DNA from: Mycolicibacterium litorale
Lineage (GTDB): Bacteria > Actinomycetota > Actinomycetes > Mycobacteriales > Mycobacteriaceae
DNA length: 64,000 bases
Assembly (NCBI GenBank): GCA_002007745.1
Contig: CP019882.1
Coordinates: forward strand, 3,720,001-3,784,000
Reading direction: 5' to 3'
Within the stretch, counting starts at the first letter, position 1, and every line of letters starts with the position of its first letter. A model generated the notes under the pieces. It was given only the letters and a program-made list of their open reading frames with translations, searched no databases and had not been told where the DNA came from. The position numbers were made by a program, and so were the translations under genes. Of this stretch, positions 52,447-61,457 are shown one piece after another.

Positions 52447-53936
52447 AGCTCGCCGGCTTCGAACGCCTCGCGGGTGTGCTGGGCCGCGGCGATGTCGCGG
52501 GTGGTGTATCCGATGCCCAGGGCCGCCACCCCGACCAGTACCGCGATGCCGGCCACCCACAGCAGTGAATAGGTGTAGCCGTGGCCGAGCGCGTCCAGCT
52601 GGGCGGGGGTCATGTACTTGACCGGTCCGGTGGTGCCGCCGAGGTAGAGCGTTCGCGATGTCTGTACCGCCTGGACGACCACCAACACCAGCGGGCCGCC
52701 GAGGTTGAACGCCATCAGGGTGATCGAGGAAACCGGGCCGATCTCGCGCGGCTCGACGTTGGCCAGCGTGCACAACGGCAAGATCACCGAGATGATGCCG
52801 ATCCCGAGGCCACCGACGACGATCGGGACGAACAGATCCGGGAAATACGGGATCGATCGGTTCAGCGTGGACCCGTAGAGCATCGCCGCCAGCACCAGCA
52901 GGCCGCCGCCGAGGATGATCCACCGCGGCGGCACCCGCAGCGCCAGCCGGGTGGCCGCGACATTGCCGACGACGAAGGCGGCCGCGAACGGCATGAAACA
53001 GATACCCGCCCGCAATGGGGAGTAGCCGAGCACATCCTGGACGAGCAGGCCGATCATCACGCTCAGGGTCAGCATCACCCCGCCGGCCAGAAAATAGGCC
53101 GCGAATGACGCCACCCGGCTGCGGTTGTCGAACACCGAGAACGGCACCAGCGGGTTGTCGGCGCTGCGTTCGTCGATCAGGAAGGCGATGAAGAACACCA
53201 CGGCGGCCACGCCCGCCCCGATCACCCACGGATCGACCCACCCCCGCGGCGGCCCCTGGGTGAAGACCAGTACCGCCGAGGTGCACGCCAGGGTGGCCAG
53301 CAGCGCCCCGGTGATGTCGAGCTTGAGGCGTTCGTGGCGGGTCTCGTCCAGCCTGGTCAGGCCGATCACGATGATGAGGATGCCGATGGGCACGTTCACC
53401 AGGAACGCGAGCCGCCAGGAGATGCCGGTCAATGCTCCGCCGAGAACCAGGCCGAGGACCGATCCGAGTCCCTGCATCGCCGCCGAGACCGCCATGGCCC
53501 GGTTGCGGGGATGTCCGACCGCATAGGTGGTCGCGATCAGCGCCAGGCCGGTCGGCGCCGCCACCGCCGCACCCATGCCCTGCACCGCACGCGCGACGAT
53601 GAGCGTCCACTGCTCGGTCGCCACACCGCAGGCCAGCGAGGCGATGGTGAACACCCCGACCCCGGATATGAAGGCACGTTTGTGGCCGATGGCATCGCCG
53701 ACCCGCCCGCCGAGCAGCAGCAGCCCGCCGAAGGTCAGCACGTAGGCGGTGATCACCCAGCTCTTGCTGGCGTCGGAGAGGCCGAGTTCAGCCTGCATGC
53801 GGGGCAGCGCGACGATCACGATGGTGCCGTCGAGGGTGGACATCAGCTGCATACCGGTGATCGCCACGATCGCGATGCCCAGCACACTGGAGGCAAGGGG
53901 TCTGGCAGCCGGTTGAGGATCGCTCACGCCAGACAT
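52443..53936 (-). CDS. EfpA-like MFS exporter, second copy
   Basis: 497 residues, DHA2-type major facilitator with 14 predicted helices. It has the motif A-like GGRVGDAIGHKR after helix 2 and motif C-like GLVLGGALTGISWRLAFLVNVPIG in helix 5. It is closely related to the neighbouring EfpA (shared LGGTTGPVK, SRTLYLGG and an AGEL C-terminus), so the pair is a tandem duplication. Substrates are probably lipophilic compounds or drugs. TAGGGT lies eight bases before the ATG, the same as for efpA. It ends opposite the NCS1 permease. Confidence 0.87.
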   Translation of the reverse strand: MSGVSDPQPAARPLASSVLGIAIVAITGMQLMSTLDGTIVIVALPRMQAELGLSDASKSWVITAYVLTFGGLLLLGGRVGDAIGHKRAFISGVGVFTIASLACGVATEQWTLIVARAVQGMGAAVAAPTGLALIATTYAVGHPRNRAMAVSAAMQGLGSVLGLVLGGALTGISWRLAFLVNVPIGILIIVIGLTRLDETRHERLKLDITGALLATLACTSAVLVFTQGPPRGWVDPWVIGAGVAAVVFFIAFLIDERSADNPLVPFSVFDNRSRVASFAAYFLAGGVMLTLSVMIGLLVQDVLGYSPLRAGICFMPFAAAFVVGNVAATRLALRVPPRWIILGGGLLVLAAMLYGSTLNRSIPYFPDLFVPIVVGGLGIGIISVILPLCTLANVEPREIGPVSSITLMAFNLGGPLVLVVVQAVQTSRTLYLGGTTGPVKYMTPAQLDALGHGYTYSLLWVAGIAVLVGVAALGIGYTTRDIAAAQHTREAFEAGEL

Positions 53937-53944
53937 GGGTCACT

Positions 53945-53950
53945 ACCCTA
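53945..53950 (-). promoter_or_regulatory. Putative -10 element of the second EfpA-like gene
   Basis: TAGGGT on the minus strand ends eight bases before the ATG at 53936. The efpA gene has the same hexamer and spacing, so the promoter may have been duplicated with the gene. Confidence 0.45.
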
Positions 53951-53973
53951 CCCATGCGATTTCGGCGCGCGCA

Positions 53974-54128
53974 CAGCTCGCCCTGCCTGATGTCGAGCTC
54001 TACAGCTCGCCCTGCCTGATGTCGAGCTCTACAGCTCTCCGTGCCCGATGTCGAGCTCTACAGCTCTCCGTGCCCGATGTCGAGCTCTACAGCTCTCCGT
54101 GCCCGATGTCGAGCTCTACAGCTCTCCG
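53974..54128. repeat. 29-bp tandem repeat between the two EfpA-like genes
   Basis: Five full units start at 53974, 54003, 54032, 54061 and 54090, with a partial unit at 54119. All begin CAGCTC and end GATGTCGAGCTCTA. The first two units are identical, and the last three carry TCTCCGTGCCC in place of TCGCCCTGCCT. The array runs into the last codons of efpA (read on the minus strand: GAGCTG then TAG), so the unit apparently grew from the efpA 3' end. No unique spacers are present, so it is not a CRISPR array. Confidence 0.85.
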
Positions 54129-55705
54129 GCGTCGATCGCGTCCTTGACTTCCTGAGCGTGCGCCACCTGCTGTGCGGTGTAGCCGATGAACAGCGCAACC
54201 ACGCCGACGATCACCGCCACGGCGGCCACCCACAACAGACCGTAGGTGTAGCCCTGGTCCAAGGCGTGCAGTTGAGCGGCGTCCATCTTCTTCACCGGCC
54301 CGGTGGTGCCGCCCAGGTACAGCGTCCGGGAGGTGATCACGGCCTGGATGATGGCCAGCACGACAGGGCCGCCGAGGTTCTGCAGCATCAGGGCGATGGC
54401 CGATACCGGGCCGATTTGGTCGAATCCGACGCCGGCGATGGCCGAAACGGTCAGCGGCACGACGATCATGCCGATGCCCAATCCGCCGATGGTGATCGGC
54501 AGGACCAGGTTGGGGAAGTAGGGGATGCCGCCGTTGAGGGTGGAGCCATAGATCATCGCGCCAAGCACCAGCACACCGCCGGCGATCACCAGCAGCCGCG
54601 GCGGGAACATCGACACCAGCTGTGAAGACAGGCCCAATCCGATGCCTAGGGCGATCACGAACGGGATGAACCCGATACCGGCCTTCAGCGCGCTGTAGCC
54701 CATGATGTCCTGCACATACAGGCCGATCAGCACAGTCAGGGTGAACATGACACCGCCGGCCAGGAACACCGCGGCAAACGTGGCTAGCCGGTTGCGGTCC
54801 CGGAACAGGGTGAACGGCACCACCGGGTTGACGGCGCGGCGCTCGACGAAGACGAAGGCGACGAACGCCAGCACGGCCGCGCCGCCCGAGGCCAGCGTCA
54901 CCGGCGAAGCCCACCCGTTCTCGGGTGCCTGGGCGAAGCCGAACACCGCCGCGGTGCAGCCCACGGTGGCAAGTAGTGCGCCGGCCGCATCGAGCTTCAT
55001 CCGCTCCCGCTGGGTCTCCCGCAGGGTGTTGCGGGCCAGGTAGATCATCAACAGCCCGATCGGCACATTCACCAGGAACGCCAACCGCCAGGACACTTCG
55101 ACCAGGGCACCGCCGACCACCAGGCCCATGACCGACCCGATACCGGTCATGGCGGCGAACACCGCGGTCGCGGCGTTGCGCGCCGGTCCCTTGGGGAATG
55201 TCGTAGCCACCAGCGCCAGTCCGGTCGGCGAGGCGATGGCCGCACCGACACCTTGCAGCAGCCTTGCCACCACCAGCGTCGTCTCGTCCCAGGCGATACC
55301 GCACAGCACCGAGGCGATGGTGAACAGCGCGACGCCGACGATGAAGGTGCGTTTGCGGCCGATGGTGTCGCCGAGGCGGCCGCCGAGCAGCATCAGGCCG
55401 CCGAAGGTGAGCACGTAGGCGGTGATGACCCAGCTGCGGCCCGCATCGGACAGGCTCAGCTCGTCCTGGATCTTCGGCAGGGCCACGATCGCGACCGTGC
55501 TGTCCATGGTGGCCAACAGCTGCATACCGCCGATGGCGGTCACCGCGGCCAGGAAGCGCCGCGACGGTAACCACGTCGGGTAGTACTTGGCTGTCTGCAC
55601 CAGATCCTTTCGGCTGGCAGCCGGCTCGAGGCGCATCGGAACCGCGCGCTCTGAACTGTTGGCGTGGCGGTCAGCCGCCCGCTCAGCATCGTTGAGAGCC
55701 GTCAT
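54116..55705 (-). CDS. efpA: EfpA MFS efflux transporter
   Basis: 529 residues, almost exactly the length of M. tuberculosis EfpA (about 530). It has a 45-residue cytoplasmic lead, 14 predicted helices, motif A-like GGRLGDTIGRKR after helix 2 and GLVVGGALVEVSWRLAFLVNVPIG in helix 5. EfpA exports lipids and drugs and is induced by drug stress in mycobacteria. The ATG at 55705 has TAGGGT eight bases upstream (leaderless). Its stop lies inside the tandem repeat. The gene sits next to cysG as in M. tuberculosis. Confidence 0.92.
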   Translation of the reverse strand: MTALNDAERAADRHANSSERAVPMRLEPAASRKDLVQTAKYYPTWLPSRRFLAAVTAIGGMQLLATMDSTVAIVALPKIQDELSLSDAGRSWVITAYVLTFGGLMLLGGRLGDTIGRKRTFIVGVALFTIASVLCGIAWDETTLVVARLLQGVGAAIASPTGLALVATTFPKGPARNAATAVFAAMTGIGSVMGLVVGGALVEVSWRLAFLVNVPIGLLMIYLARNTLRETQRERMKLDAAGALLATVGCTAAVFGFAQAPENGWASPVTLASGGAAVLAFVAFVFVERRAVNPVVPFTLFRDRNRLATFAAVFLAGGVMFTLTVLIGLYVQDIMGYSALKAGIGFIPFVIALGIGLGLSSQLVSMFPPRLLVIAGGVLVLGAMIYGSTLNGGIPYFPNLVLPITIGGLGIGMIVVPLTVSAIAGVGFDQIGPVSAIALMLQNLGGPVVLAIIQAVITSRTLYLGGTTGPVKKMDAAQLHALDQGYTYGLLWVAAVAVIVGVVALFIGYTAQQVAHAQEVKDAIDAGEL

Positions 55706-55713
55706 GCCTAGCT

Positions 55714-55719
55714 ACCCTA
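55714..55719 (-). promoter_or_regulatory. Putative -10 element of leaderless efpA
   Basis: TAGGGT on the minus strand ends eight bases before the efpA ATG, within the 33-bp gap after the cysG stop. Confidence 0.45.
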
Positions 55720-55738
55720 CAGTAATCTTAAGAGAAGT

Positions 55739-56950
55739 TTAAGCCGCGAAAGCCGCCACCGAACCGATGACAATGATTGCGGGCGGCTTAATACCGTCGG
55801 CTCGAATTCGTTCCGGCACCTCACCCAACGTCGTCCGGACAATGCGTTCGGCCGCCGTGGTGCCGTGCTGAACCACCAATACCGGCGTTTGCGCTGGTCG
55901 GCCGCCTTTGATCAGCACCTCGGCGAACAGTTCGATGCGCTCGACGGCCATCAAGAGAACTAACGTTCCCGATAATTGCGCGAGCGCATTCCAATTCACT
56001 AACGATTCCGGATGGTCGGGCGCTAAATGGCCGCTGACCACCACGAACTCATGATTCACCGCGCGATGAGTAACGGGCACACCGGCCATCGCCGGCACTG
56101 CTATGGCGCTGGTCACACCGGGCACGATTGTGACCGGTATCCCAGCCTCGGCACAGGCGAGGACTTCCTCATAGCCACGCGCGAAGACGAACGGATCGCC
56201 CCCCTTGAGACGCACGACGAAACGCCCTTCCCGGGCCCGGTCGATGAGAACCTTGTTGATCGCTTCCTGCGCCATCGCCCGGCCGTAGGGGATCTTGGCG
56301 GCGTCGATCACCTCGACGTGGGCGCCGAGCTCGGCCAGCAGTTCCGGTGGGGCCAGCCGGTCGGCGACGACGACGTCGGCCCTCGCCAGCAGCCGGCGCC
56401 CGCGCACCGTGATCAACTCGGGGTCGCCGGGGCCGCCGCCGACCAGGGCGACGCTGCCGCGCAGCGCTCCCGCGTTCGCCTCGGCGGTGACCAGCCCCTG
56501 CTGGAAGGCCTCTCGGATGGCCGAGCGGATGGCCGCCGAGCGGCGATGCTCCCCGCCCGCCAGCACCCCGACCGCCAGACCGTCGTAGTCGAAGGACGCC
56601 GGTGTGACGGCGGTGCCGTCCCGGGCGATGTCGGCACGGACGCAGAAGATCCGCCGCCGCTCGGCCTCATCGACGATCGCGGCGTTGACGGCCGGCTCGT
56701 CGGTGGCCGCGATCGCGTACCAGGCGCCCTTGAGGTCACCGTCGCGGTAGTCGCGCAGCGCCAGGGTGATGCCGGGCGTCTGGGTGCCCAGGGCTTCTAC
56801 CGCCGGCGACGCCGCCCGCGCGATCACGTGCACATCCGCGCCTGCCGAGATGAGCAGCGGAAGCCGACGTTGGGCCACCGTGCCGCCGCCGACCACGACG
56901 ACCTTCTTACCGGTCAGCCGCAAGCCGACGAGGTAGGCGTTCTCGGTCAC
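55739..56950 (-). CDS. cysG: Siroheme/uroporphyrinogen-III methyltransferase (CysG-like)
   Basis: 403 residues. An N-terminal CysG-N domain (precorrin-2 dehydrogenase/ferrochelatase: KVVVVGGGTVAQRRLPLLISAGADVHVIA) is fused to a C-terminal SUMT domain (VALVGGGPGDPELITVRGRRLL, GRFVVRLKGGDPFVFARGYEE and PVTIVPGVTSAIAVPAMAGVPVTHR). It makes precorrin-2 and carries it towards siroheme, with a branch to B12. It corresponds to Rv2847c. Its last codons are unusually AT-rich for this region. Confidence 0.93.
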   Translation of the reverse strand: MTENAYLVGLRLTGKKVVVVGGGTVAQRRLPLLISAGADVHVIARAASPAVEALGTQTPGITLALRDYRDGDLKGAWYAIAATDEPAVNAAIVDEAERRRIFCVRADIARDGTAVTPASFDYDGLAVGVLAGGEHRRSAAIRSAIREAFQQGLVTAEANAGALRGSVALVGGGPGDPELITVRGRRLLARADVVVADRLAPPELLAELGAHVEVIDAAKIPYGRAMAQEAINKVLIDRAREGRFVVRLKGGDPFVFARGYEEVLACAEAGIPVTIVPGVTSAIAVPAMAGVPVTHRAVNHEFVVVSGHLAPDHPESLVNWNALAQLSGTLVLLMAVERIELFAEVLIKGGRPAQTPVLVVQHGTTAAERIVRTTLGEVPERIRADGIKPPAIIVIGSVAAFAA

Positions 56951-57099
56951 CGACCGAGCTTAGCCAAGCCCGCAGGCGGCAACGAATCCCCGATCAGCCG
57001 GCGATTCGCACGATGTCGAGACCGCCCGGCACCCGATGCTCAACACCGGGCTACCACGCGAGAGCTACGGCCGAGCGCTCGTCGGGGACCAGAGTCCGG

Positions 57100-58497
57100 T
57101 CAGCCCGATGCCCGGACCGCCGGGGCGGCAACGCCGGCTGCGTGTGCGGCGAACCGGGTGATCGATCGGGGTTGGGCGGCGGGATGGGTGTGCAGGTACG
57201 AGGCGTGCACCCCGGCCCGGACGACACCGTCTCGCACCGGGCGCCCGTCACCAGCCCGGAATGCCCAGGCCGATTCCAGACTGTCGGTGAATTCTACTGC
57301 GGTGCGGTGGAATTCGTGACCAATGGCTCGCTGTCCGGTCTGGTAGAGCGCGGAGTCGGTGACGGCCACGGCCTCGCGATAGCCCAGGGTCAGACGCTGG
57401 GTGAACCGGGCCGATCCACCGAGTACCGCGCACATCGGGTGACCGTCCAACTCCTGCATCAGGTAGGCCAGGCCGCCGCATTCGGCCTGCACTGGCGCCT
57501 TCGCAGCCAATTCGCGGATCTGCGAGCGCAATTCGGTGTTCGCCGACAGCTCGGCCAGGTGCTCCTCCGGGAACCCGCCCGGCAGCACCAGCGCCGCGGT
57601 GCGATCGGGCAGGCGCTCGCGCAGCGGATCGAACGTCACGACGTCGGCGCCGGCGGCCCGCAGCAGCTCGGGGTGCTCGGCGTAGCCGAAACTGAACGCC
57701 CGGCCCGCGGCCATCGCGATCACGGGTGCGCCCTCGACCGGTGCACCGACGGCCTCCTGCGGTGACCAGGCCGGTGCTGACACCCGGGCACCGGCCAGCG
57801 CGACGACGGCGGCCAGATCGAGGTGCCGGGCGACCAGTTCGGTCATCGCCGCGACCGCCGACTGGGCGGCATAGCCGTGCTCGACGGCGGTCACCAGACC
57901 CAGATGCCGCGACGGTACCGACAGCTCGTCGTGGCGCGGGATCGCCCCCAGCACCGGCACCCCGACCGTGTCGCAGGCCTGCCGCAGCACCTGCTCGTGG
58001 CGCGGCGAGCCGACCCGGTTGAGGATCACCCCGGCGACGTGCGCTCCGCTGTGCAGTGTCGAAAAGCCGTGCAGCACCGCGGCGATACTCTGACTCTGTC
58101 CGCGCGCGTCGACCACCAACAGGACGGGTGCACCCAGCAGTTCGGCGACGTGCGCGCTCGACCCACGCGCGGGCATGACGGCGTGCTCGTCGATACGGCC
58201 GTCGAAAAGACCCATCACGCCTTCGATCACGGCGATGTCGGCGTCGCGGCTGCCGTGCCGGTAGAGCGGTCCGATGAGCTCCTCGGGTACCAGCACGGGA
58301 TCGAGGTTGCGGCCGGGGCGGCCGGCCGCCAAAGCGTGATAGCCCGGGTCGATGAAGTCGGGGCCGACCTTGAACGGCCCCACCCGATGTCCGGCGCGGC
58401 GCAGGGCGCCGATCAAACCCGTTGCCACGGTGGTTTTTCCGCTTCCCGAGGCGGGCGCCGCGATCACGACAGCCGGAACGCCGCTCACCATGCTCAC
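57100..58497 (-). CDS. cobB: Hydrogenobyrinate/cobyrinate a,c-diamide synthase
   Basis: About 465 residues. The N-terminal P-loop domain has APASGSGKTT, PFKVGPDFIDPGYH and IAVIEGVMGLFDG. The C-terminal glutamine amidotransferase domain has LPGGFPEEHL, the nucleophile region QAECGGLAYLMQEL (Cys) and GVHASYLHTHP with the catalytic His. It amidates the a and c side chains of the corrin ring using ATP and glutamine. The start overlaps the cobO stop (GTGA at 58497); ATG 58491 is an alternative. Confidence 0.92.
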   Translation of the reverse strand: MSMVSGVPAVVIAAPASGSGKTTVATGLIGALRRAGHRVGPFKVGPDFIDPGYHALAAGRPGRNLDPVLVPEELIGPLYRHGSRDADIAVIEGVMGLFDGRIDEHAVMPARGSSAHVAELLGAPVLLVVDARGQSQSIAAVLHGFSTLHSGAHVAGVILNRVGSPRHEQVLRQACDTVGVPVLGAIPRHDELSVPSRHLGLVTAVEHGYAAQSAVAAMTELVARHLDLAAVVALAGARVSAPAWSPQEAVGAPVEGAPVIAMAAGRAFSFGYAEHPELLRAAGADVVTFDPLRERLPDRTAALVLPGGFPEEHLAELSANTELRSQIRELAAKAPVQAECGGLAYLMQELDGHPMCAVLGGSARFTQRLTLGYREAVAVTDSALYQTGQRAIGHEFHRTAVEFTDSLESAWAFRAGDGRPVRDGVVRAGVHASYLHTHPAAQPRSITRFAAHAAGVAAPAVRASG

Positions 58498-59111
58498 CAC
58501 TCGATGCCGCGCTGGCCTTTGCGGCCGGCGTCCATCGGGTGTTTCACCTTGGTCATCTCGGTGACCAGGTCGGCGGCGTCGATCAGCCGTTGCGGCGCAT
58601 CACGGCCGGTGATCACCACATGCTGGCCGCCCGGGCGCGTCAGCAGGGTCTCGACGACGTTGTCGACGTCGACCCAGCCCCATTTCAAGGGATAGGTGAA
58701 CTCGTCGAGCACATAGAAGTCGTGGCGCTGTTCGGCCAGCCGCGTGGCGATCTCGCGCCAGCCCTCGGCGGCGGTCGCGGCATGGTCGGCTTCGGACTCG
58801 CGGCGCTGACGTATCCATGACCAGCCGGATCCCATCTTGTGCCATTCCACCGCACCACCGCGGCCCTGTTCGGTGTGCAACGAGCCCAGTGCGGCGAACA
58901 CCGATTCCTCGCCGACCTTCCACTTGGCGCTCTTGACGAATTGGAACACCGCAACGCTCATCCCGGCGTTCCACGCCCGCAACGCCATGCCGAACGCCGC
59001 GGTCGACTTTCCCTTGCCGGCGCCGGTGTGCACCGCGAGCACCGGCGTGTTGCGCCGGGCGCGTGTCGTCAGGCCGTCGTCAGGGACGACAACCGGCTGA
59101 CCCTGCGGCAT
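58494..59111 (-). CDS. cobO: Cob(I)yrinic acid a,c-diamide adenosyltransferase
   Basis: 205 residues of the CobA/CobO P-loop family: VHTGAGKGKSTAAFGMALRA (Walker A), VGEESVFAALGSLHTEQGRGG, the Walker B-like FYVLDEFTYPLKWGWVD and HVVITGRDAPQRLIDAADLVTEM. It attaches the 5'-deoxyadenosyl ligand of coenzyme B12. An AAAGGGGA Shine-Dalgarno lies before the ATG at 59111; the longer frame to 59222 is not supported. It follows the chelatase gene by 19 bp. Confidence 0.94.
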   Translation of the reverse strand: MPQGQPVVVPDDGLTTRARRNTPVLAVHTGAGKGKSTAAFGMALRAWNAGMSVAVFQFVKSAKWKVGEESVFAALGSLHTEQGRGGAVEWHKMGSGWSWIRQRRESEADHAATAAEGWREIATRLAEQRHDFYVLDEFTYPLKWGWVDVDNVVETLLTRPGGQHVVITGRDAPQRLIDAADLVTEMTKVKHPMDAGRKGQRGIEW

Positions 59112-59130
59112 GGACGGTCCCCTTTCGCAC

Positions 59131-60975
59131 TCAGGCGGCGCGTCGCACAGCCTGTGCCAGATAGTCTGCGCGCAGTTGCTCGAGCCGCAGCAACGGGGCT
59201 TCCAGCTGCTCGGCGAGCTCACCGGCCAGACCCAGTTTGATGAAGGACGTCTCGCAGTCCACCACCACCGCGGCGGTCTTCTCGGCCACCAACCGTCGCG
59301 CCGCGGACCGGCTGCGGCCCAACGGGTCGGGGCCGCCGGTGGCGCGGCCGTCGGTGAGCACCACCACCAGCGGCCGCCGGGAACGGTCGCGCACCCGCTC
59401 CCGCACCACGAGGTCCCGGGCGGTGAGCAGTCCCTGCGCCAGCGGGGTGGTGCCGCCGGTGTCGAAACGGGTCAGCAGCCGCGAGGCGATATGCGCCGAC
59501 GTCGTCGGCGGCAGCAGCACCCGCGCGTCGTCGCCGCGGAAGGTGATGACCGCGACCTTGTCGCGGCGCTGGTAGGCGTCGCGCAGCAGCGACAGCGCCG
59601 CGCCGGACACCGCCGACATCCGGTCCCGGGCCGCCATCGAGCCCGAGGCGTCGACGACGAAGATCACCAGGTTGCCTTCGCGGCCAACCCGCACCGCGCG
59701 CCGCACGTCGTCGGGTTGCGGCCGCAGCCGGCCGTTTGCCGCGGCGGCGAGGACGGTGGCGAACAGGTGCAGTCCGTGCCCTTGGTCGGCGACGTCGGTG
59801 GCGGTGATGACCGACCCGGAGCGGTTACGCGCCCGCGATCGACGTCCGGGATTGCCCTCCCCCACGCCGGGCACGGTCAGCGCCTTGGTGCGAAACGTCG
59901 GTGCGGGCGGGGCGGACGGCGCCGTCCGGTTCGACGCTGGTGACGACGATGTCGATGACGAATTACGCTGCGGTGCAGACTGTTCGGACGAACCATCGGC
60001 AGACTGGCCACCGCCGGTCGGGTCGGGATCAGGATCGGAGTCGGGTCCCGGCCCGCTGTCGGCAGCCAGCGCCTCGTCGAGTTGCGCGGGGTCCAGGCCT
60101 GGATCGTCGAACGGGTCACGCCGGCGGCGGTGCGGCAGTGCCAACTCGGCGGCCACCCGGATGTCTTCTTGCGCAACGGCTTCGGCGCCCCGCCAGGCGG
60201 CGTGCGCGACGGCGGTGCGGGCCACCACCAGGTCGGCGCGCATCCCGTCGACGTCGAAGGCCGCGCACAACGCGGCGATTCGATTCAACTCGGCGTCGGG
60301 CAGTGTCACACCGGCGACCCGGGCGCGCGCGTCGGCGATCCGGCGGGCCAGGTCGCTGTCCTGCTCGGCGTATCGGGCAGCGAAACCGGTCGGGTCCGCC
60401 TCGTAGGCCAACCGTTGCCGGATGACCTCGCTGCGCACCGGCACCTCACGGGACGCGTGCACGTCGACGGTCAGCCCGAACCGGTCGAGCAGCTGCGGAC
60501 GCAGCTCTCCCTCCTCGGGGTTCATGGTGCCGATCAACACGAAGCGGGCCTCGTGGGAATGCGACACCCCGTCGCGCTCGATGTGCACCCGGCCCATCGC
60601 CGCGGCATCGAGCAGGATGTCCACCAGATGGTCGTGCAGCAGGTTGACCTCGTCGACGTAGAGCACGCCGCCGTGGGCCCGGGCCAGCAGGCCCGGCGAG
60701 AAGGTGTGTTCACCGTCGCGCAGCACCTTCTGCAGGTCCAACGAACCCACCACCCGGTCCTCGGTCGCGCCGATGGGCAATTCCACCAGTCGCGATCCCG
60801 CGTCGACCTGTTCCAGGACGGCGGCCAGCGCACGGACCGCCGTCGACTTCGCGGTGCCCTTCTCGCCGCGGATCAGCACACCGCCGATCTCGGGGCGCAC
60901 CGCGCACAACACCAGTGCCAGTCTCAGCTGGTCATGGCCGACGATCGCGCTGAACGGATAGGCCGGGGCGCTCAC
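59131..60975 (-). CDS. Magnesium/cobalt-chelatase-like AAA+ and VWA fusion protein
   Basis: 614 residues. The N-terminal AAA+ domain (ChlI type) has VLIRGEKGTAKSTAVRALA (Walker A), LYVDEVNLLHDHLVD (Walker B) and IGTMNPEEGELRPQLLDRFG. A Pro/Ser/Asp-rich linker (about 330-410) precedes a VWA domain with the MIDAS motif DASGSMAARDRM and TDGRATGG. It resembles Rv2850c. ChlI-ChlD subunits insert metal into tetrapyrroles; beside cobO and cobB a cobalt-chelatase role is likely, but the large CobN-type subunit is not in this window. The GTG start overlaps the GNAT stop (GTGA). Confidence 0.9.
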   Translation of the reverse strand: MSAPAYPFSAIVGHDQLRLALVLCAVRPEIGGVLIRGEKGTAKSTAVRALAAVLEQVDAGSRLVELPIGATEDRVVGSLDLQKVLRDGEHTFSPGLLARAHGGVLYVDEVNLLHDHLVDILLDAAAMGRVHIERDGVSHSHEARFVLIGTMNPEEGELRPQLLDRFGLTVDVHASREVPVRSEVIRQRLAYEADPTGFAARYAEQDSDLARRIADARARVAGVTLPDAELNRIAALCAAFDVDGMRADLVVARTAVAHAAWRGAEAVAQEDIRVAAELALPHRRRRDPFDDPGLDPAQLDEALAADSGPGPDSDPDPDPTGGGQSADGSSEQSAPQRNSSSTSSSPASNRTAPSAPPAPTFRTKALTVPGVGEGNPGRRSRARNRSGSVITATDVADQGHGLHLFATVLAAAANGRLRPQPDDVRRAVRVGREGNLVIFVVDASGSMAARDRMSAVSGAALSLLRDAYQRRDKVAVITFRGDDARVLLPPTTSAHIASRLLTRFDTGGTTPLAQGLLTARDLVVRERVRDRSRRPLVVVLTDGRATGGPDPLGRSRSAARRLVAEKTAAVVVDCETSFIKLGLAGELAEQLEAPLLRLEQLRADYLAQAVRRAA

Positions 60976-61457
60976 GGCTGCCCGGTCGGCGATGGCGCCA
61001 CCGTAGGCGCCCCCGGCCGCAGCATCGGGACGTGCGGAATGCCGTCCTCGACGAACTCGTCGCCGTCGACGACGAAGCCGTGCCGGGCGTACATGTCGGC
61101 GAGGTAGGTCTGGGCGTTGATCCGGCACGGGTCGTTGCCGACGTCAGCCAGTGCGGCCTGCAGCAGCCGGGTGGTGTGGCCGTGACCGCGGGCGGCGCGC
61201 TGGGTGCAGACCCGGCCGATGCGGAACGCCTTCTCACCGCCGGTGTGCTCCTCCATCAATCGCAGCGTGGCGATCACGGTGTTGTCGGGCTGCTCCAGCC
61301 AGAAGTGGCGCGTCTCGGCCAGCAGGTCACGGCCGTCGAGTTCCGGATACGGGCAGGCCTGCTCGACGACGAACACCTCGACCCGCAGCTTGAGCAGCTC
61401 GTAGAGGGTCGCCGCGTCGAGGTCTTTCGCCCAGGACCGGCGCAGCGCGACGGTCAC
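60972..61457 (-). CDS. GNAT-family acetyltransferase (Rv2851c-like)
   Basis: 161 residues. ElaA-like order: AATLYELLKLRVEVFVVEQACPYPELDGRDL, then ETRHFWLEQPDNTVIATLRL, the acetyl-CoA loop RAARGHGHTTRLLQAAL and a C-terminal ARHGFVVDGDEFVEDGIPHVPM (the typical ElaA end). Substrate unknown. The GTG at 61457 overlaps the mqo stop by four bases; its own stop overlaps the chelatase start. The three genes are thus translationally linked. Confidence 0.88.
   Translation of the reverse strand: MTVALRRSWAKDLDAATLYELLKLRVEVFVVEQACPYPELDGRDLLAETRHFWLEQPDNTVIATLRLMEEHTGGEKAFRIGRVCTQRAARGHGHTTRLLQAALADVGNDPCRINAQTYLADMYARHGFVVDGDEFVEDGIPHVPMLRPGAPTVAPSPTGQP

Noticed and set aside
53974..54128. Possible CRISPR array
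   Set aside because: The 29-bp units follow each other directly with no unique spacers, and no cas genes are near. It is a plain tandem repeat.
55706..59130. Cobalamin riboswitch upstream of the corrin genes
   Set aside because: The gaps there are short (149 bp at most between cysG and cobB) and no B12-box-like sequence was found; genes overlap or are closely spaced.
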